A stretch of DNA of 64,000 bases from Pseudidiomarina woesei (GTDB lineage Bacteria; Pseudomonadota; Gammaproteobacteria; Enterobacterales; Alteromonadaceae). The stretch spans positions 124,001-188,000 of the forward strand of contig NZ_LIPW01000001.1 in NCBI RefSeq assembly GCF_001418345.1, given 5' to 3'. Of the stretch, positions 1-10,123 are shown one piece after another. The position numbers and the translations under genes are program-made. The notes beneath the pieces are model-generated. The model was not told the DNA's origin, did no database searches, and saw nothing but the letters and a program-made list of their open reading frames with translations. The stretch's first letter is position 1, and the number at the start of each line of letters is the position of its first letter.

Positions 1-885
1 GAAACGTTGACCATTCTGGTAAAAATTACGCAGGGCTTCAAACACGTCTTCTTGGCGGTTTTCAAGGTTTGCTGTGCTGAGCTGATTACGTTCATGGTTC
101 GCGGTGGCTTGCTCAAGCGCTGGTGCTGAAACATCTAAATTGACTACTTCTGCCGCGCCGGCAGCTGCTGCATACAGGCCAAAACCGCCGGTATAGCTAA
201 ACGCGTTGAGTACGCGTTTGCCTGGCACATATTTTTGCACGGCTAGTCGGCTATCACGTTGATCAAGGTAGTAGCCGGTTTTATGGCCATTTTGAATATC
301 CACACCCAACTCAAGACCATTTTCATGAATCCAAATGTGAGCGGGTGGAGCACTTCCGTCGGCGCTGTATAGCACTTGGGTAAGCGGGGCTAAACCTTCT
401 TTTTGGCGCACATCAACATCAGAGCGTTCGTAAATAGAGCACTCAGGGAACTGTTCACGTAGCGCGCTGACAATGGCATCACGCCAATAATCAGCACCTG
501 TACTTAGCAGCTGGCAAACCAGCCAGTTGTCGTATTTATCGATAGTGACACCGGGCAGTTCATCGGCTTCAGCGGCCACTAAGCGGTAGGCGTTGCTGGC
601 AATGGCTAAGCCGTCGCGCAAGGTTTTTGCAGCCGCAATACGGTTGGCAAAAAAAGCACTGTTAATGGTGTCGCCTTGGTTAAAGCTCCACACCCGTGCG
701 CGAATTTGTGACTGTGGCGACCACGCCGCATAGCCAAGCCAGTCGCCTTCGGCGCTGTGAATGGATACCGTTTCGCCTGCTTTAGGCGAGCCCTTAATAC
801 GGGCAATAGCACCGCTAAACACCCACGGGTGCAAGCGGCGTAATGACTTATCTTTACCTGGGTGCAGGTGAACGGTAATGGCCAT
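1..885 (-). CDS. rlmI: 23S rRNA (cytosine-C5) methyltransferase RlmI, 3' part missing at window edge
   Basis: Reading from the ATG at 885, the reverse strand gives 295 codons with no stop before the window edge; the family is about 396 residues, so roughly the last 100 are outside. The N-terminus ([20 protein letters not shown]) looks like the PUA-type RNA-binding domain of RlmI. The SAM-binding stretch VLNAFSYTGGFGLYA lies at about residues 220-235, after the family-typical NGHKTGYYLDQR. The enzyme makes m5C1962 in 23S rRNA in the cytosol. Its ATG shares one base with the metG stop (TAATG), which suggests translational coupling. The catalytic cysteine region is not visible here. Confidence 0.9.
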   Translation of the reverse strand, partial: MAITVHLHPGKDKSLRRLHPWVFSGAIARIKGSPKAGETVSIHSAEGDWLGYAAWSPQSQIRARVWSFNQGDTINSAFFANRIAAAKTLRDGLAIASNAYRLVAAEADELPGVTIDKYDNWLVCQLLSTGADYWRDAIVSALREQFPECSIYERSDVDVRQKEGLAPLTQVLYSADGSAPPAHIWIHENGLELGVDIQNGHKTGYYLDQRDSRLAVQKYVPGKRVLNAFSYTGGFGLYAAAAGAAEVVNLDVSAPALEQATANHERNQLSTANLENRQEDVFEALRNFYQNGQRF

Positions 886-2921
886 TATTTCACTCGCATG
901 CCAGGTTTAGCACCATCGTGCGGGTTTAAAATATACAATTCTTCGCCACCCGGCCCAGCGGCTAAGACCATGCCTTCAGACAAGCCAAAGCGCATTTTTC
1001 GAGGTGCTAAGTTGGCAACCACAACCGTGTGTTGACCAATGAGTTTTTCCGGTGCGTAAGCTGATTTAATGCCCGCAAATACTTGACGGGTTTCACCACC
1101 AAGATCAAGAGTAAGCTTTAATAACTTATCGGCACCTTCAACGTGTTCCGCATTGGCGATACGTGCAATGCGCAGGTCAATTTTAGCGAAATCGTCATAG
1201 GCAATTTCGGCACTAATTGGGTCGCGCTCTAATTCGCCATTACTGGTTGATACTGGCGTGTTAGCGGTTTCATTTTGTTGTTTTGAGTCTTCAATCATGG
1301 CGTTTACTTTGTCCATTTCAATACGTTGCATTAGCGCTTTGAACGGGCTAATTGCGTGGTCGGTTAATACTTTTTGGTAGCTATTCCAGCTAAATTCGTC
1401 GTTCAAGAATTCTTGTACGCGCTTAGCAAGGTCCGGCACAACAGGGGTTAAATACACCATGAGTAAGCGGAACAAGTTAATGCCCACGGAGCAAATTTGG
1501 TGCACTTCGTCGGCTTTGGCTGGGTCTTTAATTAGCTGCCATGGCTCTTTTTCGGCAATGTAGAAATTGGCTTTGTCAGCCAATGCCATAATGTCGCGCA
1601 TAGCTTTTGAGAACTCACGTTTTTCGTAAGCTTCAGTAATTGCAGCACCGGCGGCCTGAAATTCATCAATTAGCGCTGTATCAGTTAACTGAGCTGCCAA
1701 TTTTCCATCAAACTTCTTGCTTATAAAACCAGCGCAGCGGCTAGCAATATTAACCACTTTACCCACCAAGTCTGCGTTAACACGCTGGGCAAAATCGGTC
1801 AGGTTTAAATCAAGATCGTCAATGCGATTCGTTAGTTTGGCGGCAAAGTAGTAGCGCAAATAGTCGGGATCTAAGTGGTCAAGGTAGGTACGTGCCATCA
1901 CGAACGTGCCTTTTGACTTCGACATTTTGGTACCGTTTACCGTAATAAACCCGTGCGCCCACACGTTCGTAGGTTGACGGAAATTGGCGCCTTTGAGCAT
2001 AGATGGCCAAAACAGGCTGTGGAAATAAATAATGTCTTTGCCAATAAAGTGATACAGCTCAGCGTCGCTGTTTGCTTGCCAGTACGTGTCGAAATCGGCT
2101 TTACCCGTGGTGTTGCAGTAGTGCTTAAAACTGCCCATGTAGCCAATTGGCGCGTCTAACCAAACGTAAAAATATTTACCCGGTGCGTCAGGAATTTCAA
2201 AACCGAAATAAGGCGCATCGCGACTGATATCCCACATTTGTAGGCCAGACTCAAACCATTCGTTCAGCTTGTTCGCCATTTCGTCTTGCAATGACCCCGA
2301 GCGTGTCCATGCTTTGAGCATGTCTTCAAAGGCTGGCAAGTCAAAGAAGTAGTGCTCAGATTGACGCAACTCTGGGGTAGCACCTGAAACGGCAGACTTG
2401 GGGTTTTTTAACTCAGTTGGCGAGTAGGTTGCACCACAAACATCGCAGTTGTCGCCGTATTGGTCTTCGGCGCCACATTTTGGGCAGGTACCTTTGACGA
2501 AACGATCGGGCAAAAACATTTCTTTTTGCGGGTCAAATAACTGTTCAATGGTTTTTGTTTTAATGTAGCCATTTTTGCGTAAACGCGTGTAGATGAGCTC
2601 AGCCAACTCGCGGTTCTCGTCGCTATGCGTTGAGTGATAGTGATCAAATGCTACATGGAAATCAGCAAAATCAGCTTGGTGAGCTGCGTTCATGTCGGCA
2701 ATCATTTGCTCGGGCGCAATACCTAGTTGTTGTGCTTTAAGCATAATAGGCGTGCCATGTGCGTCATCGGCACATACATAGTGACATTCGTGGCCGCGAA
2801 GCTTTTGAAAGCGTACCCAAATATCAGCCTGAATATAACCAAGCATATGGCCTATGTGAATGGGGCCATTGGCGTAGGGTAGCGCATTCGTAACCAGTAT
2901 TTTGCGAGTTGCTGTTGGCAT
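885..2921 (-). CDS. metG: Methionine-tRNA ligase (MetRS), dimeric form with C-terminal tRNA-binding domain
   Basis: This is a class I aminoacyl-tRNA synthetase charging tRNA-Met. HIGH is at residues 22-25, a zinc knuckle (CPKCG...CDVCG) at about 144-161, and KMSKS at about 332-336. The last hundred residues form an EMAP/OB-fold tRNA-binding domain ([12 protein letters not shown]). I chose the ATG at 2921, giving 678 aa: family proteins begin a few residues before [13 protein letters not shown], and GGAACG lies upstream at suitable spacing. An in-frame extension to 2984 exists but has no family support. It is divergent from apbC across about 140 bp, as in E. coli. Confidence 0.97.
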   Translation of the reverse strand: MPTATRKILVTNALPYANGPIHIGHMLGYIQADIWVRFQKLRGHECHYVCADDAHGTPIMLKAQQLGIAPEQMIADMNAAHQADFADFHVAFDHYHSTHSDENRELAELIYTRLRKNGYIKTKTIEQLFDPQKEMFLPDRFVKGTCPKCGAEDQYGDNCDVCGATYSPTELKNPKSAVSGATPELRQSEHYFFDLPAFEDMLKAWTRSGSLQDEMANKLNEWFESGLQMWDISRDAPYFGFEIPDAPGKYFYVWLDAPIGYMGSFKHYCNTTGKADFDTYWQANSDAELYHFIGKDIIYFHSLFWPSMLKGANFRQPTNVWAHGFITVNGTKMSKSKGTFVMARTYLDHLDPDYLRYYFAAKLTNRIDDLDLNLTDFAQRVNADLVGKVVNIASRCAGFISKKFDGKLAAQLTDTALIDEFQAAGAAITEAYEKREFSKAMRDIMALADKANFYIAEKEPWQLIKDPAKADEVHQICSVGINLFRLLMVYLTPVVPDLAKRVQEFLNDEFSWNSYQKVLTDHAISPFKALMQRIEMDKVNAMIEDSKQQNETANTPVSTSNGELERDPISAEIAYDDFAKIDLRIARIANAEHVEGADKLLKLTLDLGGETRQVFAGIKSAYAPEKLIGQHTVVVANLAPRKMRFGLSEGMVLAAGPGGEELYILNPHDGAKPGMRVK

Positions 2922-3063
2922 GAATCGTTCCATTAAATTCGAGTTTCTGAAAGCCTTGAAGTGTACCTGAATCAGCGCTAGCAATCTAGCCGCAGTGTCC
3001 GTATCATGCGGCTTTCATGCCAAGTTTTAGAGTCGTTATTTCATAACGTAAGCGGAGAATAAA

Positions 3064-4092
3064 ATGTTTGGGTTATTCAAGTCGAAAGATTGGCAAAAAG
3101 CACTAGAGCAAATTCGTTTACCCGGATTGAACATGCCGATTTCGGCAAGTTGGGTGACTATTGACGAAAAACAAGCGGTGTTAACGCTGCCTTTTGCTGC
3201 TAGTGAAGCTATGCTTGAACCGCTCAAAGCCGATAAAATACTTGGTACCTATAACTGGCAACTGCGTGTTGCTGTACAGAAGCTGCCGAACTCGCAACCC
3301 GAGTTACCCATGACATTTGGCAACGTGATTGTGGTTTCTTCGGGTAAAGGCGGGGTAGGCAAGTCGTCGGTAAGTGTTCAGTTGGCTTTAGCCTTGCACC
3401 AACTTGGTGCAAATGTAGGTATTCTCGATGCTGATGTATATGGGCCTTCCTTACCAACCATGTTGGGTGGCCAAGAACAAAAATTAGAAGTGAATGCACA
3501 GCAAAAAATGATACCGCACCAGCGTCATGGTATTTGGGCAAGCTCGCTAGGCTACTTAACCGACACCAAAGACGCAGCTATTTGGCGCGGACCAATGGCA
3601 AGTGCCGCATTACAGCAATTGTTTCGTGACACCAAGTGGCCACGGTTAGATTATTTAATTGTTGATATGCCGCCAGGTACCGGCGATATTCAATTAACGT
3701 TTGCACAAAAACTACCTATTACTGGTGCAGTTGTGGTGACCACGCCGCAAACAGTGGCTTTAGCCGATGCTGAAAAGGGCATTACCATGTTTCGAAAAGT
3801 GGGTGTGCCTATTACTGGGCTTATTGAAAACATGAGTTATTATCAATGCTCTGCGTGCGGCCACCAAGATGCCATTTTTGGTAGCGAAGGCGGTGCAGAA
3901 GTCGCTCGGCGCGAGCAGGTTCCGCTGCTAGGGCAATGGCCGCTTGATAGCCGTATTCGAGCTGGGTTAGATTGTGGCAAGCCGCTGCAAAGCGCAGAGC
4001 CAGAGCATGAATTGAGTGTTATGATGCGCAACAGTGCACAACAATTAGCTATAGAGCTTTATGCGCAAGCCCAACAGCAAACCAAACAATAA
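3064..4092 (+). CDS. apbC: Iron-sulfur cluster carrier protein ApbC/Mrp (P-loop NTPase)
   Basis: The 342-aa MinD/Mrp-type ATPase transfers Fe-S clusters to apoproteins in the cytosol. The deviant Walker A motif [11 protein letters not shown] is at about residues 92-102. DMPPGTGD, a family hallmark, and the cluster-binding CxxC (YYQCSACGH, Cys262 and Cys265) are present. The N-terminal 90 residues replace the usual DUF59 domain with a short divergent segment. CGGAGA lies just before the ATG. dcd follows after 16 bp, so the two are probably co-transcribed. Confidence 0.95.
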   Translation: MFGLFKSKDWQKALEQIRLPGLNMPISASWVTIDEKQAVLTLPFAASEAMLEPLKADKILGTYNWQLRVAVQKLPNSQPELPMTFGNVIVVSSGKGGVGKSSVSVQLALALHQLGANVGILDADVYGPSLPTMLGGQEQKLEVNAQQKMIPHQRHGIWASSLGYLTDTKDAAIWRGPMASAALQQLFRDTKWPRLDYLIVDMPPGTGDIQLTFAQKLPITGAVVVTTPQTVALADAEKGITMFRKVGVPITGLIENMSYYQCSACGHQDAIFGSEGGAEVARREQVPLLGQWPLDSRIRAGLDCGKPLQSAEPEHELSVMMRNSAQQLAIELYAQAQQQTKQ

Positions 4093-4108
4093 TGAAGAGA
4101 GTGGTGGT

Positions 4109-4693
4109 ATGCGATTAACCGATGGACAAATAGAAAGCTATTTAGATGATGGACGCATTGTACTAGACCCGCGCCCAGTGCCGGAAGATATTAGCGGCGT
4201 GACTGTTGATATTCACTTAGGCAATGAGTTTCGTGTATTACAAGATCACGCTGCGGCATATATTGATATTAGCGGCCCGCGAGAAGACATTGACCGCGCG
4301 ATAAACAACGTCATGAGCGATCCCATTGTCTTGACGCCCGACCAAGCATTTTTTATTCATCCTGGAGAATTCGCGTTGGCCGTCACCCACGAGTCTGTGA
4401 CGTTGCCAAGTAATATGGTCGGTTGGCTTGATGGGCGCTCGTCGCTGGCTCGGTTAGGGCTCATGGTGCATGTTACTGCACACCGTATTGATCCGGGTTG
4501 GTCAGGGCAGGTGGTACTTGAGTTCTTTAACAGTGGCAAGTTACCGCTGGCTTTGCGGCCTCTAATGAAAATTGGTGCGTTAAGCTTTGAATTGCTTGAT
4601 GAAGACTGTTTGCGCCCATACAGCAGCCGTAAAGACGCAAAGTATAAAGATCAACGCGGCGCCGTTGCTTCACGCATTGGCGCCGACAAGTAA
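4109..4693 (+). CDS. dcd: dCTP deaminase
   Basis: This homotrimeric enzyme deaminates dCTP to dUTP, feeding dTMP synthesis. The 194-aa product almost equals E. coli Dcd (193 aa). It has the dUTPase-fold core [20 protein letters not shown] (from residue 109), including the catalytic glutamate region [16 protein letters not shown]. The ATG at 4109 is preferred over the upstream in-frame ATG at 4061, because MRLTDGQIE is the conserved N-terminus and GAGAGTGGTGG provides a binding site. It follows apbC by 16 bp and converges on the M14 peptidase gene, with only 7 bp between stops. Confidence 0.97.
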   Translation: MRLTDGQIESYLDDGRIVLDPRPVPEDISGVTVDIHLGNEFRVLQDHAAAYIDISGPREDIDRAINNVMSDPIVLTPDQAFFIHPGEFALAVTHESVTLPSNMVGWLDGRSSLARLGLMVHVTAHRIDPGWSGQVVLEFFNSGKLPLALRPLMKIGALSFELLDEDCLRPYSSRKDAKYKDQRGAVASRIGADK

Positions 4694-4700
4694 CCTAGCC

Positions 4701-7403
4701 TTAACGCAGTGGCGTTGCGTGCGCAGCGCCACCAAATATTGCGTTTAACAACAACACGTTTAAACCGTCTAAATAAGCACGATAAGTCGGCTCTTGGGTA
4801 AAGCTAATAACCATGCCGCGCTTACGTGGTTGCCACATTAAGAAAGGCTTATAAGCTAATTGCTGTTGGTTTTCTTCCCATAAATAGCCACTTGCAAGCA
4901 CATTTTTGCTATAACTGACGATATTTCGGCCATGCTCAATGCTCAGTGGGCGATAAATTTGGTTGCCCACGGTCACGCTGATTAAGTTTGGCTGCACACC
5001 AGCACTTAACCAATGTTCAAGGTCAACATCGAGGTTGGTCAACACGCCAGCGGTCCAGTATGGGTCGGCAGCGTCTGGGGTAATATAATGCATGTGCTCG
5101 GCTTTTGATTGAATCAACAAGCCGTCCACTTTTTTCTCGCTACCATGGCCTTGTGGGCTTTCATTTATAACGCGCTCTAGTGCACTGTTGAGTAAATCGG
5201 ATTGCACCGCCCACTCAGTGGCATTGCCAAAGGTGATCAATACGCCGCCATTCTCAATCCATTTGGTGACATTGGCTTCGCCGTTTTCGCCCAGCGCTGC
5301 GCTTAGGCTGCCATATGTACTTGGAAGTATAAGCACTTGATAATGCGATAAGTCTGCACGCGATAGTTGTGCGGCACGCATGGCCGTTACCGGATAGCCA
5401 AACTGTTGCTCAATGACATAACGTGAATGCCCAGCGTTTAAACTTGATACCGGTTCATCCCAAAGCATGACAATGTTTGGTGCATGAACCAATTTAACGT
5501 TGTTAGAGCCAAAGTTCGGGCCGTCAGTTACCCAACTGCTGTCAACACCGTGCACGGTGGCCCCCGAACTTACCGCGAGTTTTTGCACGGCAGCTTTTAG
5601 ATTAGGGTTTTGGGCATGGGTTAGTATTAAACTGCCAGCAGGGTAGCGTTGTTTATTTTTGTGCGTAAAAGCAAGGTCACTGCGCTTCACCGTCAAACCT
5701 TCGCGTAATGCTTCGGTTAAAAAACGCCCCGCATTCATGTCGCCCCAGGGCACAATGAAACCTACCTCGGCGTCAGCATTGAGTACCGTACCTGGTTTGA
5801 CTAACTGCTCGGTTGCTAACTGGCTTTCAACGCGCGGAGCACGGCTACAGGTTTGGTAATCAAGGTTAAACATTAACGGCAAAGACCAAGCGGTTACATC
5901 GTAAATTTGGTCGGGTAAATTGTTAGCTCGCAAGCGTTCTTGTTCGGCGATGAATTTATCATCCATGGCAATATTTTTATCAAGCAAAGTACGCGCCATA
6001 TAGTGTGCGGGCTGCGCTGTATCAACCCAAAAGCTACCAGCAGGGTATTTTACACCGCATGCAGAAAACGCTTCTTTGGCTTGCTGCACGTGTACGCCAT
6101 GGCGTGTTAACAAACCGGCTAAACGCTGTGTGGCGGCGGGGTCTTGTTGACCAGCAAATAAATAAACCCGTTGTTTGCTGTCGCTGCCGGCTTCAATACC
6201 TTGATTACGATAGTCCCAAAAGTTTTTCAGCAGTTGTTGGCGTTGTTGGGCTACGGCTTCAATGGTGGCAACGGAGGCGACGAAGTGACGTTGTACGCCA
6301 TCGCCATAAGTTAAAATATCCCCATTTTTAGTGCGAAAAACATGACCACGAGCCGAGGCCATTTCATAGGTCATTGAAATACTACCGTGATAAAGCGGCC
6401 AGCTAGCGCCATAACCAGGATAGAAAGCGTCGAAAATTTCGCGAGTAAAGTAGTCATAACCGCGCTCATCAAACCACTGTGCGTTGTTTTCGCCGATGTA
6501 CCATAAGGTTTCACGTTGTTTCTTGGTAATTAGAGGGTTATACGGGTCAGCTTCGGGGGTGAAGTAGTAGCTACTGTCACCGCCCATTTCGTGCAAATCA
6601 ACAAAGACCAACGGCATATTTTCTAATAGCGCTGTAACTTGGCCACTAATTTCTGGCTGCGTTAGGGCTATCCAGTCGCGATTTAAGTCAAATAGGTAAT
6701 GATTTGAACGACCACTAGGCCAGGGTTCATTGTGTTCTGCAGAGTGGCGGTCTGCGCTGTGCTCTAGGCCTGCTGTCATGTAATAGCGCGAGACAAAACG
6801 CGAACGTCCGTCAGGGTTTTGAACGGGATCAATAAATACCACGGTGTTATTCAACCAACTGGCCGTTTGTTCGTCTTCGGCCGCAAGTAAATGATAGGCC
6901 GTTAACATTGCTGCTTCAGGTGAAGAAATTTCATTTCCGTGTACGCCATAAGATAGCCAAATACTGGCCGGCAGTTCCGCGATAAGTTTATTTGCTTGTT
7001 CACGACTGGTTTTATCGGCGGCACTTAACTGTTGCATACCCTGTTGGTAGCTTGCATAAGCCGCAATATTTTCAGCACTTGATATAGCGACATAGTAAAG
7101 ATTTCGGCCTTCCCATGATTTTCCGTAATAGTGCAATTTAACTTGCGCTGGAAATTGTTCCGCTAATTTAACGAAATAGGCCTCAATGGCTGCTGGACTG
7201 CTAATTCGTGATGCGGCCGGATAACCTAGCACACTCTCGATAGTGGGAACCTTGGCAGAGTAGGGTACAGCGAGCCCTAACGCTTGAGCTTGCTGAGTTT
7301 CGACTAACGATAGCTCGGACGCATGGGTGGGTGTGCTAAGTAAAAGCGTGCCCGTAAACAGCGCGCCAACAAGAGCGTGAGCGATGCGTGCTTTAAACTG
7401 CAT
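4701..7403 (-). CDS. Exported M14-family zinc carboxypeptidase
   Basis: The 900-aa protein has a signal peptide with likely cleavage after THA near residue 28. An M14 domain follows: the first zinc pair is in GVHGNE (His155, Glu158), the substrate-binding NPDGR is near 197-201, and the third zinc ligand is in FVDLHEMGG (His271). The C-terminal half carries a glutamine-amidotransferase-like region common in this large bacterial M14 subgroup (inference). The ATG at 7403 is chosen because AAGG stands 7 bases upstream; the TTG at 7409 would leave no spacing. Only 2 bp separate it from the YvcK-like stop, so the two are co-transcribed. Expected role: trimming peptides in the periplasm or outside the cell. 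Confidence 0.9.
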   Translation of the reverse strand: MQFKARIAHALVGALFTGTLLLSTPTHASELSLVETQQAQALGLAVPYSAKVPTIESVLGYPAASRISSPAAIEAYFVKLAEQFPAQVKLHYYGKSWEGRNLYYVAISSAENIAAYASYQQGMQQLSAADKTSREQANKLIAELPASIWLSYGVHGNEISSPEAAMLTAYHLLAAEDEQTASWLNNTVVFIDPVQNPDGRSRFVSRYYMTAGLEHSADRHSAEHNEPWPSGRSNHYLFDLNRDWIALTQPEISGQVTALLENMPLVFVDLHEMGGDSSYYFTPEADPYNPLITKKQRETLWYIGENNAQWFDERGYDYFTREIFDAFYPGYGASWPLYHGSISMTYEMASARGHVFRTKNGDILTYGDGVQRHFVASVATIEAVAQQRQQLLKNFWDYRNQGIEAGSDSKQRVYLFAGQQDPAATQRLAGLLTRHGVHVQQAKEAFSACGVKYPAGSFWVDTAQPAHYMARTLLDKNIAMDDKFIAEQERLRANNLPDQIYDVTAWSLPLMFNLDYQTCSRAPRVESQLATEQLVKPGTVLNADAEVGFIVPWGDMNAGRFLTEALREGLTVKRSDLAFTHKNKQRYPAGSLILTHAQNPNLKAAVQKLAVSSGATVHGVDSSWVTDGPNFGSNNVKLVHAPNIVMLWDEPVSSLNAGHSRYVIEQQFGYPVTAMRAAQLSRADLSHYQVLILPSTYGSLSAALGENGEANVTKWIENGGVLITFGNATEWAVQSDLLNSALERVINESPQGHGSEKKVDGLLIQSKAEHMHYITPDAADPYWTAGVLTNLDVDLEHWLSAGVQPNLISVTVGNQIYRPLSIEHGRNIVSYSKNVLASGYLWEENQQQLAYKPFLMWQPRKRGMVISFTQEPTYRAYLDGLNVLLLNAIFGGAAHATPLR
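4709..4732. terminator. Hairpin at the dcd / M14 convergent junction, no U-tract
   Basis: GTGGCGTTGC pairs with GCAGCGCCAC (10 bp with one G-T pair, loop GTGC). It lies inside the last codons of the M14 gene and just past the dcd stop. Neither strand has a T-run after it, so it is not a classical intrinsic terminator. It could block RNase or help Rho-dependent termination. Confidence 0.4.
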
Positions 7404-7405
7404 GA

Positions 7406-8341
7406 TCAATCCTTAAGAAAATAGGTTACCGCGGCATTCAATGCTGCCAATAAAGAGCTTGGGTCATGCCGGTGCGGTGCGTCTGGAGCAGCACTGACAT
7501 GGTCAAACACGGGTAATTTTAATTTAGCATCAGGACGATTAGTGATGACTCCATCGACTAAGGATTCGCCCAGTTGCTGGTTCATCCACTCTAAGCGCTG
7601 GCTAATAGGCATTTCCCCTGCAGGGCTATGCTCTGGCGCTAGATTATCAATAAAAATGACAGGGGCGGTGGCTGCTGCGATAGTTTGCACAAATTCGTTG
7701 ACCAAAAGCGGCGGCATCACGGATGTAAGGAAGCTGCCAGGCCCGAGAATGATCAATTCGCTACGGCGAATGTGAGCCAGTGCTTCTGGGGTTGCAACTA
7801 CGGGGTGCGATAATGCAAGTTTTTGCGGCATATGTAATAAGCCATCGACATGCAGCTCACCAAAGCATTCCAAGCCATCATGAGTTGATGCCACTAAATC
7901 AACGGGCATTTCTGACATGGGTAACAAACGCGTATTGATATTGAGCAAACGGCTTAATAACTGAATACCGTCTAACGGCCGGGCGCTGACTTGGTCCAAT
8001 GTGTACAAAATCAAATTACCCAAATTATGCCCATGTAATTCGTGCTCAGATTCGAAACGATAATTCAGGACATCGGCGGCTAACGGCTGTTGCGCCAATT
8101 GCGAGAGGCAATTGCGTATATCGCCCCAAGCGATACAGTCATGGCTGCGCCGTAACTTTCCGCTCGCGCCACCGTCATCGGTTGTCGCGACAATGCCAAT
8201 AAGACGACGTTCTAGAAATGACAGGGTAGAGAGCACACGACCGAGACCGTGACCACCACCAATGGCAGTAACGCATTTTAACTGTGCGATGGCGTGTGAG
8301 CTTGGTCGCGGTACTGATAATTGAACCAAATGTTCGGTCAT
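7406..8341 (-). CDS. YvcK/YbhK-type (CofD-like) gluconeogenesis factor family protein
   Basis: The 311-aa protein has the family's N-terminal nucleotide-binding loop (TAIGGGHGLGR, about residues 26-36), the TTDDGGASGKLR motif that follows it, and LGPGSFLTSVMP in the middle. YvcK proteins bind UDP-sugars and affect cell-wall precursor use and gluconeogenic growth in Bacillus; the E. coli homologue YbhK is poorly defined. Length matches YbhK (302 aa). It is the first gene of a two-gene unit with the M14 peptidase. Family assignment is secure; the exact role is not. Confidence 0.88.
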   Translation of the reverse strand: MTEHLVQLSVPRPSSHAIAQLKCVTAIGGGHGLGRVLSTLSFLERRLIGIVATTDDGGASGKLRRSHDCIAWGDIRNCLSQLAQQPLAADVLNYRFESEHELHGHNLGNLILYTLDQVSARPLDGIQLLSRLLNINTRLLPMSEMPVDLVASTHDGLECFGELHVDGLLHMPQKLALSHPVVATPEALAHIRRSELIILGPGSFLTSVMPPLLVNEFVQTIAAATAPVIFIDNLAPEHSPAGEMPISQRLEWMNQQLGESLVDGVITNRPDAKLKLPVFDHVSAAPDAPHRHDPSSLLAALNAAVTYFLKD

Positions 8342-8577
8342 GGTTTGCTAACTATGTTGTTTTGATGTTGCTACTTTAAGCGCTAAGTCATACACAATCA
8401 ACGCTTGATGTGGGCAATTGAGTGCTTAATTGGCTTCAGCCAAACTAAGTGAAGTTTATTTATACAGTATTCGTTGCTAACTGAATTGGCTATTTAGTAA
8501 AGCTCAAGTAAATCTCCTCGTAATGCTATTCGAGTTTGCTATAACTACCTCAAGTTTCATAACACAGAGGGTGTTTT

Positions 8578-9543
8578 ATGTTGAAATTCAATAAATTTAC
8601 AACTGTCGCAGCAGCGTTAGCTGCAACCACTTTAGTTTCCGCGTGTGGCTCGTCAGATGATGAACCAAACACAGCTATGTTTACTCTTGGGGTCAGTGAT
8701 GCTCCTGTTGATGCCGCCGACGAAGTGTGGGCTTGTTTTCATAGTGTCGAGCTGATTGGTAATAGCGAAGGAACCCAGACATTCACTATTGGTGAGGATA
8801 CAAACACGATTGAGGAAAATGATGTGTGTACCGATGCCAACGGTGATGTAATTGCGAATACACGCGGCATTAACTTGCTTGAATTTACTGGTTCAGCCTC
8901 TGAAAATTTACTTTCTGGCGTAGAAGTGCCGGCTGGAAATTATAGTCAATTGCGGTTAGAAATGGCCGAGGGTTCGTATGTACTTGTAGGTGAAGAGCGT
9001 ATTCCATTGTCTGTGCCATCGAATGAACTGAAGTTTGATAGCTTCACTTTAGATGCCGGCGGCAACGTTGCTTATACCGTAGAGTTCGATTTGCGTCAGG
9101 CTTTAGTTAATCCGGTGGGGCAAGCAGGGTATTTTCTCAAGCCACGCGGTGTGCGAATTGTGGATAATATGACAATTGGCCACGTCGAGGGCTCGCTTGC
9201 TGAGGCGTTATTGATTGAAAACGAATGTACTGTGGCTCCGGCCGATATTTCGACGCCAGTCGCAACGGTGTATTTCTATCAAGGGGCAGATTTGAATGCC
9301 ACGACACTTGCTGATTTCGGTGGTACTGAGAACGAAGAACCGTACACTGCAACCACAGTTTACTTTGATGGTGCGACTGCATATAACTTCGAAGTTGGCT
9401 ACTTAGCTTCTGGCGATTATACCGCTGCTTGGACATGCAATACCGAAGATGATCCTGAAGCTGACGATGCCATTGATTTTATCAGCACCCAAAATGTCAC
9501 AATAGGCAGTGAAGGTGAAACAACGACCGTAATCTTTGAATAA
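8578..9543 (+). CDS. DUF4382 lipoprotein
   Basis: The 321-aa lipoprotein has a lipobox LVSAC with Cys23. The following TLGVSDAPVDAADEVWACF is the start of DUF4382, a beta-rich domain found in exported lipoproteins, where it resembles a carbohydrate- or calcium-binding fold. The C-terminal 120 residues look like a second beta domain (a carboxypeptidase-regulatory-like layout is possible). The mature protein is very acidic, as expected for a surface protein of a marine bacterium. AGAGGG precedes the ATG. It stands alone, with a 236-bp upstream gap and a strong terminator downstream. Function unknown. Confidence 0.85.
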   Translation: MLKFNKFTTVAAALAATTLVSACGSSDDEPNTAMFTLGVSDAPVDAADEVWACFHSVELIGNSEGTQTFTIGEDTNTIEENDVCTDANGDVIANTRGINLLEFTGSASENLLSGVEVPAGNYSQLRLEMAEGSYVLVGEERIPLSVPSNELKFDSFTLDAGGNVAYTVEFDLRQALVNPVGQAGYFLKPRGVRIVDNMTIGHVEGSLAEALLIENECTVAPADISTPVATVYFYQGADLNATTLADFGGTENEEPYTATTVYFDGATAYNFEVGYLASGDYTAAWTCNTEDDPEADDAIDFISTQNVTIGSEGETTTVIFE

Positions 9544-9561
9544 TTTCGTGTCTCTCCCGTT

Positions 9562-9588
9562 AGCCCCCTTGGTTGGGGGCTTTTTTTT
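9562..9588 (+). terminator. Rho-independent terminator after the DUF4382 gene
   Basis: AGCCCCC pairs with GGGGGCT around a 6-base loop and is followed by eight T residues on the plus strand, 18 bp after the stop codon. Confidence 0.93.
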
Positions 9589-9656
9589 GTCTTTTTTTCT
9601 GTGCTTAATCACGCCATACTAAGCCACCTTGTTTTTGAATCAGTTAGGTTTTAACC

Positions 9657-10112
9657 ATGAAACGCATAATTGCTTGCTCTATGTTAAACGCTGTAGCGTT
9701 GTTTGTTGCTCAGGCAGACGCGAGTACAAAGACAACAAATCTGTGTATTGATGATCATCCACATTCCATAACCGTGGAAATTGCCGACACCTTTGAATTG
9801 CGCCAACGTGGTTTAATGATGCGTGAGCAATTAGGTGAGCATGCCGGCATGTGGTTTACCTATGATGAGGAGCGACCTGGTTACGCTGGTTTTTGGATGT
9901 ACCGTACACTCATTCCATTGGACATTGCGTTCCTTGATGAGCAAATGAAAATTGTGAAAATTATCACCATGGAACCTTGTGCAAGTATCGACCCGAATCG
10001 CTGCCCAGCCTATCCGCCGCAGGTAAACTACTATAGCGCGGTGGAGCTCAATAAGGGCTATTTTGCCAACTACAATATTAACGAAGGGCGTCACTTCAAA
10101 CGCTGTAACTAG
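9657..10112 (+). CDS. DUF192 family exported protein
   Basis: The 151-aa protein has an N-terminal hydrophobic segment with a probable signal peptidase site near VAQADA (residues 18-23). The DUF192 signature follows: ELRQRGLMMRE, then GFWMYRTLIPLDIAFLDE, then VNYYSAVELNKGYF. DUF192 is a small beta-barrel of unknown biochemical role, often exported. The ATG has a weak TTAGG upstream. The next gene, an M28 peptidase, starts 11 bp after the stop, so the two probably form one transcript. Confidence 0.88.
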   Translation: MKRIIACSMLNAVALFVAQADASTKTTNLCIDDHPHSITVEIADTFELRQRGLMMREQLGEHAGMWFTYDEERPGYAGFWMYRTLIPLDIAFLDEQMKIVKIITMEPCASIDPNRCPAYPPQVNYYSAVELNKGYFANYNINEGRHFKRCN

Positions 10113-10123
10113 AGGAGAACACC

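Noticed and set aside
7404-7409. TTG start for the M14 peptidase
   Set aside because: It would touch the ribosome site; the ATG at 7403 has AAGG at 7 bases and gives a normal signal peptide.
8342-8577. Riboswitch or small RNA upstream of the DUF4382 gene
   Set aside because: Only a short TTGGCT/AGCCAA hairpin is seen; no known riboswitch core or terminator pattern.
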